NCBI RefSeq assembly: GCF_000142905.1
Contig: NW_013657672.1
Location: 337,087 to 374,438 of the forward strand
Direction: 5' to 3'
DNA: 37,352 nt
From: Thecamonas trahens ATCC 50062
Lineage: Eukaryota; Apusozoa; Apusomonadida; Apusomonadidae
How positions within the stretch are numbered: position 1 is the stretch's first letter; the number at the start of each line of letters is the position of its first letter. Made by a program: the position numbers and the translations under genes. Shown here one piece after another: positions 26,176 to 35,246 of the stretch. The notes under the pieces are model-generated. The model was given only the letters and a program-made list of their open reading frames with translations. It did not search any database and had not been told where the DNA came from.

Positions 26176-28311
26176 TCAGCGGCGGGTAGACTTTGTGCGG
26201 GAGCTACGGCCACTATCAGCGTTGCGGTTGCGGTCTTTGCGCGCATCGTCTCTTGCGTTGCGCTTATCGCCATCCCTTGCACGGTCACGATCACGGTTGC
26301 TGCGCCTCTCGTTCCGAGTACGGTCACGGTCCCGACTGCTGCGCTTGTCATCATTCCTTGCACGGTCACGGTCACGGTCGCTATGCTTGTTGTCGCTCTT
26401 GGCCCGACCACGGTCATGGTCGCTGCGCTTGTCATCACCCCTTGGACGATCACGGTCCCGATCGCTGCGGTTATCGTCACGGTCGCTGTGCCTCTTGTCC
26501 CGTGCGCGATCACGGTCCCGACTTCTGCGCTTGTCATCATTCCTTGCACGGTCACGTTCACGGTCGCTGCCCCTATCGTCACGGTCGTTGTGCCTCTTGT
26601 CCCGTGCGCGATCACGGTCCCGATCGCTGCTCTTATCGTCACGGTCGTTGTGCCTCTTGTCCCGTGCGCGATCACGGTCCCGACTGCCGCGCTTGTCATC
26701 ATTCCTTGCACGGTCACGGTCACGGTCGCTATGCTTGTTGTCGCTCTTGGCCCGACCACGGTCATGGTCGCCGCGCTTGTCATCATTCCTTGCACGGTCA
26801 CGGTCATGGTCGCTGCGGTTATCGTCACGGTCGCTGTGCCTCTTGTCCCGTGCGCGATCACGGTCCCGACTGCTGCGCTTATCATCATTCCTTGCACGGT
26901 CACGGTCACGGTCGCTATGCCCGTCATCATCCCTTGGACGATCACGGTCCCGATCGCTGCCCTTATCGTCACGGTCGCTGTGCCTCTTGTCCCGTGCGCG
27001 ATCACGGTCCCGATCGCGGCGCTTGTCATCATCCCTTGCACGGTCACAGTCACGGTCGCTGCCCCTATCGTCACCGTCGCTGCGCTTCTCGTCCCGAATA
27101 CGATCACGGTCCCGGCTGCTGTGCTTGTCATCATTCCTTGCACGGTCACGGTCGCCACGCTTCTGGTCATCTCTCGCACGAGCACGACCATGGTTACGTT
27201 CGTTATCGCGAACCCGGTGGCGTTCATCAGTGCCACCGTTGCCTCGCGCCTGTGTCACAAACACTTGGTCTTCTCTGCCGTCGTCGTCATCCCACTCGTC
27301 GCCCTCGTCGCCCCACCCGGCCTCAGCCTCGGCATTGGCATCGGCCTCGGCGGCTTCTTCGGCTGCTGCCTCGGCTTCCATCTCAGCGGCCAAATCAAAG
27401 CCGAGCTCCTCGGCATGGAGCGCCATGACGTCGTAAACCTCGCAAGCATCGGGATCGTCCTCGTCGGCACAATAGTCTAGGACCGAAGAGCCCTCGTGGG
27501 TGCGGATGAAGAGATCAGAGCCTGCCACTAGCAGCGTTTCTACTGTCGCTGCGTGCCCGCCAACCGTCGACATGTGCAGCGGAGTCCAGCCCGACGAATC
27601 GCACACGTCGAGCTGGATGTCCGGGTGCGCTACAAGGAGCTCGACAATAGCGCTCCGCCCCAAGAGTGCCGCTATGTGGAGCGCCGTCGAGCCCTCGTGG
27701 TCAACGGAGTTGACGTCTAGCGCATGACCCGAGCCCACCGCTCCCCGCTCCGAGCGGTCGAGCAGGTAGTGCGCCAGCTCCACAGCGTTGATCTCGGCGG
27801 CGAGATGGAGGTAGCACTTGCCGTCGGCGTTGGCCGCCGACGCGTGTAGCTCGTACGTCGAATGCCACTCGCGACGGATACCCGAGTACGCCGACCCGCT
27901 TGCCAGTAGCGTGTCTGGCGGGTGCGCCGCATACGCGTCGTCCGCAAGCGCCATGAGCACCTCACCGGGTGCGCGACCGAGGAGCGCCGCATGCAGCGGC
28001 GTGTTGCGCTGCATGCACTCGCGGGCATTGACCATGGCCCCTGCCATGCGAAGCGCAACCACAAGGTCAACCGCGCCAGAAATGCCCAACCGACCCTCTA
28101 CCAACGCCGCCACTACCGCATGCAGCGGCGTCTCACCGCGCACATCGCGCCCGTTCACCGCCAACTTGCCAGCCTCGGCCGCCGCCCGTGGCGGGCGCAC
28201 CTCAGAAGCCACCATCGCCAGCGCTCGCGCCACCTCTCCCGCTGCAATGGCCTCTTCTAGCGTCATCCGATGCTTCTCAGGTTTCGGCATCCGTCCCCCT
28301 ACTCTGCGCAT
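26176..28311 (-). CDS. Ankyrin-repeat protein with long Arg/Asp mixed-charge tail
   Basis: Single exon, 711 residues from the ATG at 28311 (28290, giving MPKPEKHRM, is an equally good start). The N-terminal 270 residues hold about five or six ankyrin repeats, marked by GETPLHAVVAAL, RNTPLHAALLG, KCYLHLAAEINAVELAHYLL, GSTALHIAALLGRSAIVELL and GWTPLHMSTVGGHAATVETL. An Ala/Glu helix and an acidic block (WGDEGDEWDDDDG) follow. The last 340 residues are Arg/Asp/Lys-rich repeats built from DRDRARDKRHSDRDD and similar units. RD- and RE-rich tails are known in nuclear-speckle proteins such as U1-70K, so nuclear location is a reasonable inference. Binding partners are unknown. The repeat is in frame throughout, with no stop, which argues for selection on the protein. 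Confidence 0.85.
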   Translation of the reverse strand: MRRVGGRMPKPEKHRMTLEEAIAAGEVARALAMVASEVRPPRAAAEAGKLAVNGRDVRGETPLHAVVAALVEGRLGISGAVDLVVALRMAGAMVNARECMQRNTPLHAALLGRAPGEVLMALADDAYAAHPPDTLLASGSAYSGIRREWHSTYELHASAANADGKCYLHLAAEINAVELAHYLLDRSERGAVGSGHALDVNSVDHEGSTALHIAALLGRSAIVELLVAHPDIQLDVCDSSGWTPLHMSTVGGHAATVETLLVAGSDLFIRTHEGSSVLDYCADEDDPDACEVYDVMALHAEELGFDLAAEMEAEAAAEEAAEADANAEAEAGWGDEGDEWDDDDGREDQVFVTQARGNGGTDERHRVRDNERNHGRARARDDQKRGDRDRARNDDKHSSRDRDRIRDEKRSDGDDRGSDRDCDRARDDDKRRDRDRDRARDKRHSDRDDKGSDRDRDRPRDDDGHSDRDRDRARNDDKRSSRDRDRARDKRHSDRDDNRSDHDRDRARNDDKRGDHDRGRAKSDNKHSDRDRDRARNDDKRGSRDRDRARDKRHNDRDDKSSDRDRDRARDKRHNDRDDRGSDRERDRARNDDKRRSRDRDRARDKRHSDRDDNRSDRDRDRPRGDDKRSDHDRGRAKSDNKHSDRDRDRARNDDKRSSRDRDRTRNERRSNRDRDRARDGDKRNARDDARKDRNRNADSGRSSRTKSTRR
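26200..27230. repeat. Degenerate tandem repeat coding for the RD tail
   Basis: Units of roughly 60-70 bases built around GATCACGGTCCCGA, GCGCTTGTCATCATTCCTTGC and CACGGTCACGGTC recur with variations over about 1 kb. Some longer blocks are repeated almost unchanged, for example around 26370 and 26720 (GCTATGCTTGTTGTCGCTC), which points to recent unequal exchange. All six frames are nearly free of stops across the array. Confidence 0.75.
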
Positions 28312-28402
28312 TGCCCACACCACCTACTTGCCGACAGAGACACGTGGACAAATCCGTTGTCATCTCGCCCGGCCACTAGCCACCACCTGACGATAGCACA
28401 TG

Positions 28403-28646
28403 CATCCACATCCACATCCACATCCACGTCCACATCCACATCCACATCCACATCCACATCCACATCCACATCCACATCCACATCCACATCCACATCCACA
28501 TCCACATCCACATCCACATCCACATCCACATCCACATCCACATCCACATCCACATCCACATCCACATCCACATCCACATCCACATCCACATCCACATCCA
28601 CATCCACATCCACATCCACATCCACATCCACATCCACATCCACATC
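28403..28646. repeat. CATCCA hexamer array (about 40 copies)
   Basis: A nearly perfect (CATCCA)n tract of 244 bases with a single visible variant unit (CACGTC near 28425). It lies between the divergent starts of the ankyrin gene (28311) and the glycosyltransferase gene (28715). It is open in every frame (His-Pro, Ser-Thr, and Met-Trp or Val-Asp on the other strand), which is an effect of the repeat and not evidence of coding. Confidence 0.95.
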
Positions 28647-28714
28647 ATCCACTCCCTACCTAGCCCCCCCCCCCCCTCTGGGCCGCCGCTCGCAACGTGG
28701 CATCGTCGCCAGCC

Positions 28715-30418
28715 ATGGCAGACACCACCGCTCTCGCTCACCCTTCTCCGCACAGTATGGCAGGCAGTAGAAGCCCAGGGTGGAACAACCGCACCATTCT
28801 CTTGGGTGGGTTTGTGGCCATTGGTGCCCTACTGCTCCTCACCTCACATATGGCCCTCTCGTCCGTCCGTCGCGACCCGCCCATGCTCCAGCAGCGGAGC
28901 CAGCCGAAGGCGCTCTCTCGCCTGGAGCGGCTGCTGGAGGAGTTCCGCGACACGCCACACGTTTCGTTGGGCAAGCACGAGGTGACACCAACGCAGGTCG
29001 CTGCCTGTGCCCGCATCCAGGCCACCCCGTTTGGCGACCTCGCAAACGTCGAGAACGCCATCGCTGACTGGCTCGTCTTTCGCTGCGACGCCGTCCTGGA
29101 GCTCGAGCACAAGCTCCATGGTGACAAGGGCCACAGTCACGATGGCGATGGCGATGGTGACGGCCATGGAGCTGCAACTACATCGCTCGATTCTGGTCAC
29201 GGTTCTGGCCATGGCGAGGGTGAGGGCGATGGCCACAGCCACGATGGCGACCACAAGGACGGCGAGACGCACACCGTCCACGATCACGGCACTAACAACG
29301 GGGCAGCAAAACCCATCCTTGCCCGTGGCAAGATGTTCCCCACCGCCAAGCATGTCGGCCAGGGTACCGTCGAATACACCACGCCATCGGGTGTTGACCT
29401 CTCGTACACCATCCACATCAACACCGAAGACGCCGCCACCGACATCGAGCCGGGCCCTGACTGGATTGCAGTCTGCGTCTCGTCGACCACCCGTGGCATC
29501 AACCCGACGTCGCTCTCGTCACTCTCGCTCTTCTCGCTCATGCTGCCGTCGCTGGCCCGGACGGTCGAACCAGGCTTCCGCTACCGCGTCGTCATCATTC
29601 ACGACGTGGGCGACGCGTTCTACGAGGACGACGGCACGTATGCCGCCATCGAGGACTGGTTCAACTCCCGCATTGCTCACCCGCTTGCTGCTGCAGACAT
29701 CGAGGTCCAACTGCTTATGGTCTCGTTCACCAACACTCAGCGCAAGCCCGGCCCGGCCTTCAACGTCATGCTCCGCGCTGCCGCAGACTTTGGCGCCGAG
29801 TGGTTCTACCGTATCAACGACGACTCAGAGTTCGTCGCCCCATGGGCCGTCGACTTTACCACCACCCTCCTCGCCCTTGGCCAGCCATATGGCGCCGTCG
29901 GCCCGCTGTGCAAGCAGGGCAACACCGCTATCCTCACCCACGACTTTGTTCACCGCACACACCTCGACATCTTCGAGACATACTACCCGCCTGCCCTCGT
30001 CGACTGGTGGATGGACGACTGGATCTCGCGCGTCTACGGCGCCAGCCGGACCGTCAAGGTCAACTCGGCCGAAATCATCCACCATACCGACAACCACGGC
30101 ACCCGCTACCAGGTCGACTTTGCCAACCAGCCCAAGCTTGCCGAAGCTCTCGAGCACGGCAAGAAGCGCATCGTCGCCTGGATGGAGGAACACGATATCG
30201 AACAAGACGTCATCGACGCCTACAACAACGACAACTTTGTCCACACCGTCCTTGGCGACGATGCCCTCGCCAAAATGCTGCCCGATTCAGAACGTCCCGC
30301 CGCCTGCCGCAAGCTCGCCTCAAGCCACGGCGTCGTCCCCAACCAAACCTGGGGCACGCTCTCAGCTGACGACCAGGTCACCTGGAAGGTCAACGACTGC
30401 GATCGCTTTGTCAACTAA
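28715..30418 (+). CDS. Type II membrane GT-A-like glycosyltransferase with His/Gly/Asp-rich stem
   Basis: Single exon, 567 residues, ATG at 28715. A signal anchor at about 28-49 (ILLGGFVAIGALLLL) gives a short cytoplasmic tail and a lumenal body, the Golgi enzyme layout. A stem region at 137-192 is packed with His, Gly and Asp (GHSHDGDGDGDGHG and similar). The catalytic region runs from about 245 to 460: RVVIIHDVGDAFYEDDG, then WFYRINDDSEF with D369-D370 as the probable metal-binding DxD equivalent, then FVHRTHLDIF and WWMDDWISRVYG. I recognise this combination from uncharacterised protist proteins usually described as GT-A-type transferases, but I cannot name donor or acceptor. A run of 13 C at 28664-28676 sits just 5' of the start. 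Confidence 0.75.
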   Translation: MADTTALAHPSPHSMAGSRSPGWNNRTILLGGFVAIGALLLLTSHMALSSVRRDPPMLQQRSQPKALSRLERLLEEFRDTPHVSLGKHEVTPTQVAACARIQATPFGDLANVENAIADWLVFRCDAVLELEHKLHGDKGHSHDGDGDGDGHGAATTSLDSGHGSGHGEGEGDGHSHDGDHKDGETHTVHDHGTNNGAAKPILARGKMFPTAKHVGQGTVEYTTPSGVDLSYTIHINTEDAATDIEPGPDWIAVCVSSTTRGINPTSLSSLSLFSLMLPSLARTVEPGFRYRVVIIHDVGDAFYEDDGTYAAIEDWFNSRIAHPLAAADIEVQLLMVSFTNTQRKPGPAFNVMLRAAADFGAEWFYRINDDSEFVAPWAVDFTTTLLALGQPYGAVGPLCKQGNTAILTHDFVHRTHLDIFETYYPPALVDWWMDDWISRVYGASRTVKVNSAEIIHHTDNHGTRYQVDFANQPKLAEALEHGKKRIVAWMEEHDIEQDVIDAYNNDNFVHTVLGDDALAKMLPDSERPAACRKLASSHGVVPNQTWGTLSADDQVTWKVNDCDRFVN

Positions 30419-30704
30419 ACCTCTCGATGCCCCCTGATCGTCTTGCGACCGAGGTGACCATGGCCGTGCTGATGCGCTGACAGCCCACGTTGTCCCTTCC
30501 AACTCAACTGTCAAACCCACGCGGGTGCTTCACTCCCACTCCCCTTCCGCAGCAGACGCTGACACCCCACCACGCCCCTCTCCACCCACATCGCACCCAT
30601 CCCACTGCCCCCATTGTCACTCGCTTCCTCTCCATCCCTTCCCCTTCCTTCAACCCCCTCCATCGCCCTGCGAAGCCTCGCCCACTGCGCCTCCCTCCCG
30701 CGCC
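30419..30704 (+). promoter_or_regulatory. Pyrimidine-rich spacer before the PH-SMP-C2 gene
   Basis: 286 bases rich in C, with many CCC and CCCTTCC units on the plus strand from about 30520. It probably holds the 3' end of the glycosyltransferase gene and the promoter and leader of the next gene. No coding frame here continues a known domain. Confidence 0.35.
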
Positions 30705-33700
30705 ATGTCCTCCCCAAACCTCCAGGTACGTAACGCGCACTCCATGTCCCCTCCCTTCCCCCCTCCCCCTCCCACTACCTCACCACTACTGCCACAGGTA
30801 CTACGTGAGGGAAAGATGCGCCACAAGCCGGCACGCAACAAGCGGTTCAAACGGTTCAAGCGTGGCTATGTGGTGCTGACCACCCAGGCTCTGCAGGTGG
30901 CATCAAAAGCCGGCGGCAAGCTCCGGGCCGTTCTCCCGCTCACTCGCGCTCGCGCTGCCTTCCATCGATCGCATCCGGCGCGATTCGAACTCGGATCCGA
31001 GATCGCCGGCGTGGATGCTGCTTCGCTTTGGCTGTTCAAGGCCGACTCGCCCGAGGAGGCCCAGGCCTGGATGCGCGCCCTCGCCTCGGCTATTGCTGCC
31101 GCCCTGACTACGTCCACGACTTTGCCGGCTGGGCTGATGCCTCGGCCTCGCGCGCCCAGGTCATTCGCGTGGCCGCTTCGGGTCTCCGCCTCTTTGACGT
31201 CGGGCGCTCTGCCCGCAACGGCCTTGTGCCCGCTCTCGACATCCCCCTCTCCAACCTCCATCGGGTCCACCACGTCGGCTCGTCGCTCTCCATCCGTTAC
31301 ATGGCCGCCGACAATCTCGTTGCTGTCATATTCCACGTCGCCTACGCTGTCGGCAAGACCATTGTCCGCCTCCTTCGCAAGCTGGTCGAGGCCGAACTGG
31401 ACTCTGCCCGTAAGCCATTTGCCGTCGCCCTCCAGCCAGAAGGCCCATTTGACAAGCGCCTCGTCGTCACTTCGACCGGCCTCACCCTCCAGCGCGTCAA
31501 CACCTCGCGCCTGCTCTCACCGGTCTCAGCTGCCGCCACCATCCGCGAAGCCCAGCGCCGCCGGACCGCCGCTGACCGTGCCATCGCCAAGGCGTCCAAG
31601 AAGCAGACCCGCTCCTCGCGCAAGCTCCGCATCCGCAAGCTCCGCAAGTCGTCCAAGTCGCACAAGTCGACCGCAAGCTCGCCAGATCCGACTCCTGTGC
31701 CGCCGATGCTCTCCGTCACTGCTCCAGACTCGGGCCCGTCGTCAGTCGAGTGGTCCGACGACGACAACGGCGACGGCTCTGGCGCAGACGGCGCGCTATC
31801 GCCGAGCAAATCGGCGTTTGGCGACTTGTCCGAGCTGTCGTCGGCAGGCGAGGGATCCGATGACAATGACGCCGGTGTCGGCGCCATTATTTCCCATGGC
31901 AGGGGCCAGGCCCCGGTCGAGTTCACTGTTCACGAACTTGTCCACGGCGACAACGGCTGGCTGTCCTTGCAAAGCCTGTCGTGGGGCGAGCTGTCGGAAA
32001 TTCGGCGCATTGCCCACGACGGCATAGCCCTCATGCTACACTCGGGCACCTCGTATGTAATCTACTTTGAAGCGCCCGAGGCGCTCGATGGCGCGCTTGA
32101 TGTTATCGAGACGGCGTCAGCCGCATCCTTGACAACGACAGAGGCCTCGGTAGGCCTGCATCGCTCAATCGACGACTACTTGGACGCGCTCGCCATGTCG
32201 GCGTCTTTCTCACGGTCGATGCTCTTCGACTCGGCAGAAGCCAGCTCCGTTCGCGACGAGAGCGACGAGGCATCGAGCGCCGGCTCGGGCTCGGGCTTTT
32301 CATCCGACGCTCTCTGGGATGTCTCGGACGACGGCCTTGACCTGCATTCACTGGCCACTCCGCTCAAGATAACACAGCGCAAGGCGACGAGGACCGGCGT
32401 GAGCTGGGACGATGTCGGCGCCGCGCTCGACGTCGGTGCGGTAGGCCGAAGCGATGCACACTTTGAGGCCGTTCCTCACGCCAACGCCGAGCTTGACAGC
32501 GGCAGCTGCCCGGCCCTGGCCGAGATGCCCGCCCACGAGGGCATTTCTGATGTGGCGGTACAGCGGCGGCTGTGGATCCGACGGGTATTTGACGGGTGGT
32601 TTGGTGTCGCCACCTCGCGGCGCGGTGGTGCTCGGGTGGCGGAGGAGCTCGCGTTCTCGGTCCTCTACTCCAAGTACTCGCAGGGCCTCATCCACGATCG
32701 CATCTACGATTTTGGCTACACCGCGGCCTTCTTTATGCTCTTCCAGATCATGGGCTGGTTCCACTTTGGTATTTCGTGGGCCATTCTGGGTGCCGGGGCG
32801 TGGTTCCTCACCGAGATGCGCCGGCGGGAGATCCGGGAGCGCAAGATGGAGGTCTTTGCCATGCGCGCCTTCCGCAACCTCGCGTTCGACGATCCGATCA
32901 TGCAGGCACTGCTCAACATTCCAAACGCCGTCGACCGCATCCTCCCGCCGTGGGTCTCGTCGCCACACGTGCACCAAGTCGAGTGGCTCAACATCATTGT
33001 GGAGAAAATGTGGCCGTACCTCCATGTTGCGATCGAGGACGCGATCGTCGAAAAGGTGACGCCGCTGTTTGAGAAGCGCCCATCGGTGGTGAGCGAGGTA
33101 GGCTTTGCCTCGTGCGATTTTGGCACCATTCCGTTCCTCCTCACCGGGCTCGAGATCCACGACTCGGAGGCCGAGGAGGTGCTCCTTGACCTCGACTTTC
33201 GGTGGGCCGGCAATCCAGACCTCGCGCTGTGGCTCAAAGCCAAGGGCGTACCGCTCACGGTCCGGTTCACCGACTTTCAGCTGTACGGCACGTTCCGCAT
33301 CGGGCTCAAGCCGCTCATGCAGCAGCTTCCTGGCTTTGGAGCCATCTCGGTCTCGTTTGCCAAAAAGCCCGTCGTCGACTTTAACCTCTCGGCCGGCGCG
33401 GTGAGCGTCACCCACCTGCCGGGCGTATCGGCCTGGCTCAACAAGTTTATCCGGCAGCACGTGGTGGCGACCATGGTCTGGCCGCAGAAGATCATCAAGG
33501 AGCTGTACTCGACAGTCGAGGTCGAGCGGGCGTTCATCAACGACTTTGTACCGCGCGGCGCTGTGGTCGTCGTCGTCCACTCGGCGACTAGCTTGCGCAA
33601 AGCCGACTTTTTCTCGTCTGACCCGTACGCCTCGATCTCTATCGACGGCGTGAACAAGCCGCAGCGGACGCGAGTCATCAAGCACAAGACCTCACCGGTG

Positions 33701-34369
33701 TGGGAGGAGCGGCTCGAGTTTGCTGTGCCAGACATTGCCGGCAAGCGCATGTACGTCGACATCTTCGACTCGGACCGCGGCATCAACTCGGACGACCTGC
33801 TCGGGCGCTCAGAGTTTGACATCTTCTCGCTCACCGCTTATCAGACGGTCCGGGTTTCAGAGCCGCTACAGCTCGCCAAAAAGGGTTCAGTGACGTACTC
33901 GGTGCAGTGGTGCCCGTTCTGGGGCCACCCAGAGTTCCGGCTTCCGCCAGGCGGCGTCGAGCCGAGCGAGAAGTACTCAGGCATCCTCTTCTGTCACATC
34001 AAAAAGGCGACGGCGCTCGCATGGGCCTCATCGCAGCTGTGGGCCGTGGCGTCGGTCGGCCACGAGTCCGAGTCCACCGCCGTCTCGTCCAAGGCCAATG
34101 GCAACAAGCCGGTGTGGGACCACAAGCTGACGCTGCGCGTCGACGACTGGCGGAGCGATGTCTTGCGCGTTGACCTCTTCCAGAAGACTGGGCGGAAGAA
34201 GAAAAAGACGACCGCCACCCCAGCCGGCTCGGTCAAAATCCAGGTCTCGGCCGTCTCGGCTGGCATCGAGGGTCACGTCCTCGAGCGCGCCTTTCAACTC
34301 GACGAGGTGGCGCAAGGCGCGGTCCATCTCCGGCTCATCTTTGTCTCACGCTGGGGCCTCCACGCCTGA
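30705..34369 (+). CDS. Extended-synaptotagmin-like lipid-transfer protein with PH domain (PH-TM-SMP-C2-C2); frame break inside
   Basis: Exons 30705-30725 (MSSPNLQ) and 30798-34369 (72-nt intron, donor GTACGT). One base must be added near 31101-31107; the product is then about 1197 residues. Residues 8-115 form a PH domain (YVVLTTQALQVA, then EEAQAWMRALASAIAAA). At least one more PH-like segment is likely (LSWGELSEIRRIAHDGIALM and following). After a Ser/Asp linker, a hydrophobic hairpin lies near 644-672 (FFMLFQIMGWFHFGISWAIL). An SMP domain follows (about 725-900, starting VEWLNIIVEKMWPYLHVAIE). The first C2 domain (about 915-1020) keeps calcium-site acids in FSSDPYAS and DIFDSDRG; the second (about 1065-1165) is degenerate. 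E-Syts and tricalbins move glycerolipids at ER-plasma membrane contacts, and the same is inferred here. An N-terminal PH is not part of the usual E-Syt plan. Confidence 0.87.
31095..31107 (+). other. Frame break inside the PH-SMP-C2 gene
   Basis: The upstream frame ends the PH domain as ALASAIAAA. The downstream frame starts DYVHDFAGWADASASRAQVI and runs to the stop at 34369. Adding one C to the CCC at 31102-31104 joins them as AAAPDYVHDF. The whole model then has a length divisible by three. No GT-AG intron here would change the frame correctly. Confidence 0.65.
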
Positions 34370-34399
34370 GCATAAATCTCACAAGCTGCCACCAATCGC

Positions 34400-34960
34400 C
34401 TACGGTGGGGCTAGGACAGGCTGGGTCGGCAGCGGCTTTCCGCGGAGCTCGGCCATGCGATAGCGAGCAGCAAAGACGACGGCGGCCAGATCAGGGTCGT
34501 TGTGCTCGACGGCACGGGCGTCGACAATGTCCATCAGCCGCTTGGCATCATCCCACCGCTCGATCTGCATACAGCCGTAGGCAAGAAACAGCAGTGTCCG
34601 TGCCTCTAGCCCCGGATGACCGAGCTGGCGGGCAACGTTGTGCTGGGTCAGAGCGAGCTGCATCGCCTGCGGAGTCCGGCGCAGGGCTGAGTACGCCCCG
34701 CCCAACGTCGAGAGCCGGGCCGACGTGGCGGCCAGCATGTACCTAGAGAGCACCAAGTTGCGCAGACGGCCATCCCACTGTGGATCAAGTGGATACGGCT
34801 CCCCCGTCCAAGCCAGCACCTCGCCGGTCTCAGGATCGATTCGCTCCACCACGGCCCTGCCCGCGGCTGACTCAGCCCCGGCCCCGCCAGCATAGGTCAC
34901 GACCGCCAGCTGCTCGCTTGCGCCATGCTCATCGTCGACGTCTTCGACCACCGGATCCAT
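34400..34960 (-). CDS. Small TPR-like helical-repeat protein
   Basis: Single exon, 186 residues, ATG at 34960 (MDPVVEDVDDEHG). An acidic N-terminus is followed by a short segment with VVERIDPETGEVLAWTGEPY and WDGRLRNLVLSRYMLAATSA, then helical pairs resembling tetratricopeptide repeats (QALQ-type spacing in LALTQHNVARQLGHPGLEA and LLFLAYGCMQIERWDDAKRL). I do not recognise a named family. TPR-like proteins usually act as small scaffolds. Its stop is 30 bases from that of the PH-SMP-C2 gene, which it faces. Twenty G at 35059-35078 lie 5' of it, a C tract in its sense. Coding is likely from the coherent helical pattern, but function is unknown. Confidence 0.65.
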   Translation of the reverse strand: MDPVVEDVDDEHGASEQLAVVTYAGGAGAESAAGRAVVERIDPETGEVLAWTGEPYPLDPQWDGRLRNLVLSRYMLAATSARLSTLGGAYSALRRTPQAMQLALTQHNVARQLGHPGLEARTLLFLAYGCMQIERWDDAKRLMDIVDARAVEHNDPDLAAVVFAARYRMAELRGKPLPTQPVLAPP

Positions 34961-35246
34961 CACCGTCCACAATAACTAACCGCACAGAGATGTGAAGAGA
35001 GTGGAGAGGAGTGTGAGCAGGGGAAGTTGTCTGTCTCGGTGGCCTCGCTGGCTGACGCGGGGGGGGGGGGGGGGGGGGAGGGGTGACTGCTGCTGATCAT
35101 GGCGCCCGCCGCGTGTATAGACACCAAAGACGATGGTGGAACCAGTTGGATGTGGGGTTAGAGGCTGGAGGAGGGATTGTGTGATGAGTGAGGGTATGGG
35201 AGATGGAGGGCTGCATGGAGGGCTGGCGGTCTGGGGAAGAAGGGCG
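34961..35246. promoter_or_regulatory. Divergent spacer with a 20-G homopolymer
   Basis: The spacer between the TPR-like gene and the ABM-domain gene. It contains 20 consecutive G at 35059-35078, the longest homopolymer in the window. Downstream of that is AG-rich DNA. An in-frame ATG at 35133 could extend the ABM protein, so part of this stretch may be coding. Confidence 0.4.

Noticed and set aside
26086-27480. Long plus-strand open frames opposite the RD tail
   Set aside because: They follow from a stop-poor repeat and give low-complexity Val/Thr or Leu/Ser sequence; the minus-strand frame continues the ankyrin protein.
28403-28646. CRISPR-like or telomeric repeat
   Set aside because: The units are contiguous six-base repeats with no spacers and do not match a known telomere motif.
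28270-28770. Open frames through the CATCCA array
   Set aside because: All frames of a six-base repeat without stops are open; the products are pure dipeptide repeats with no start context.
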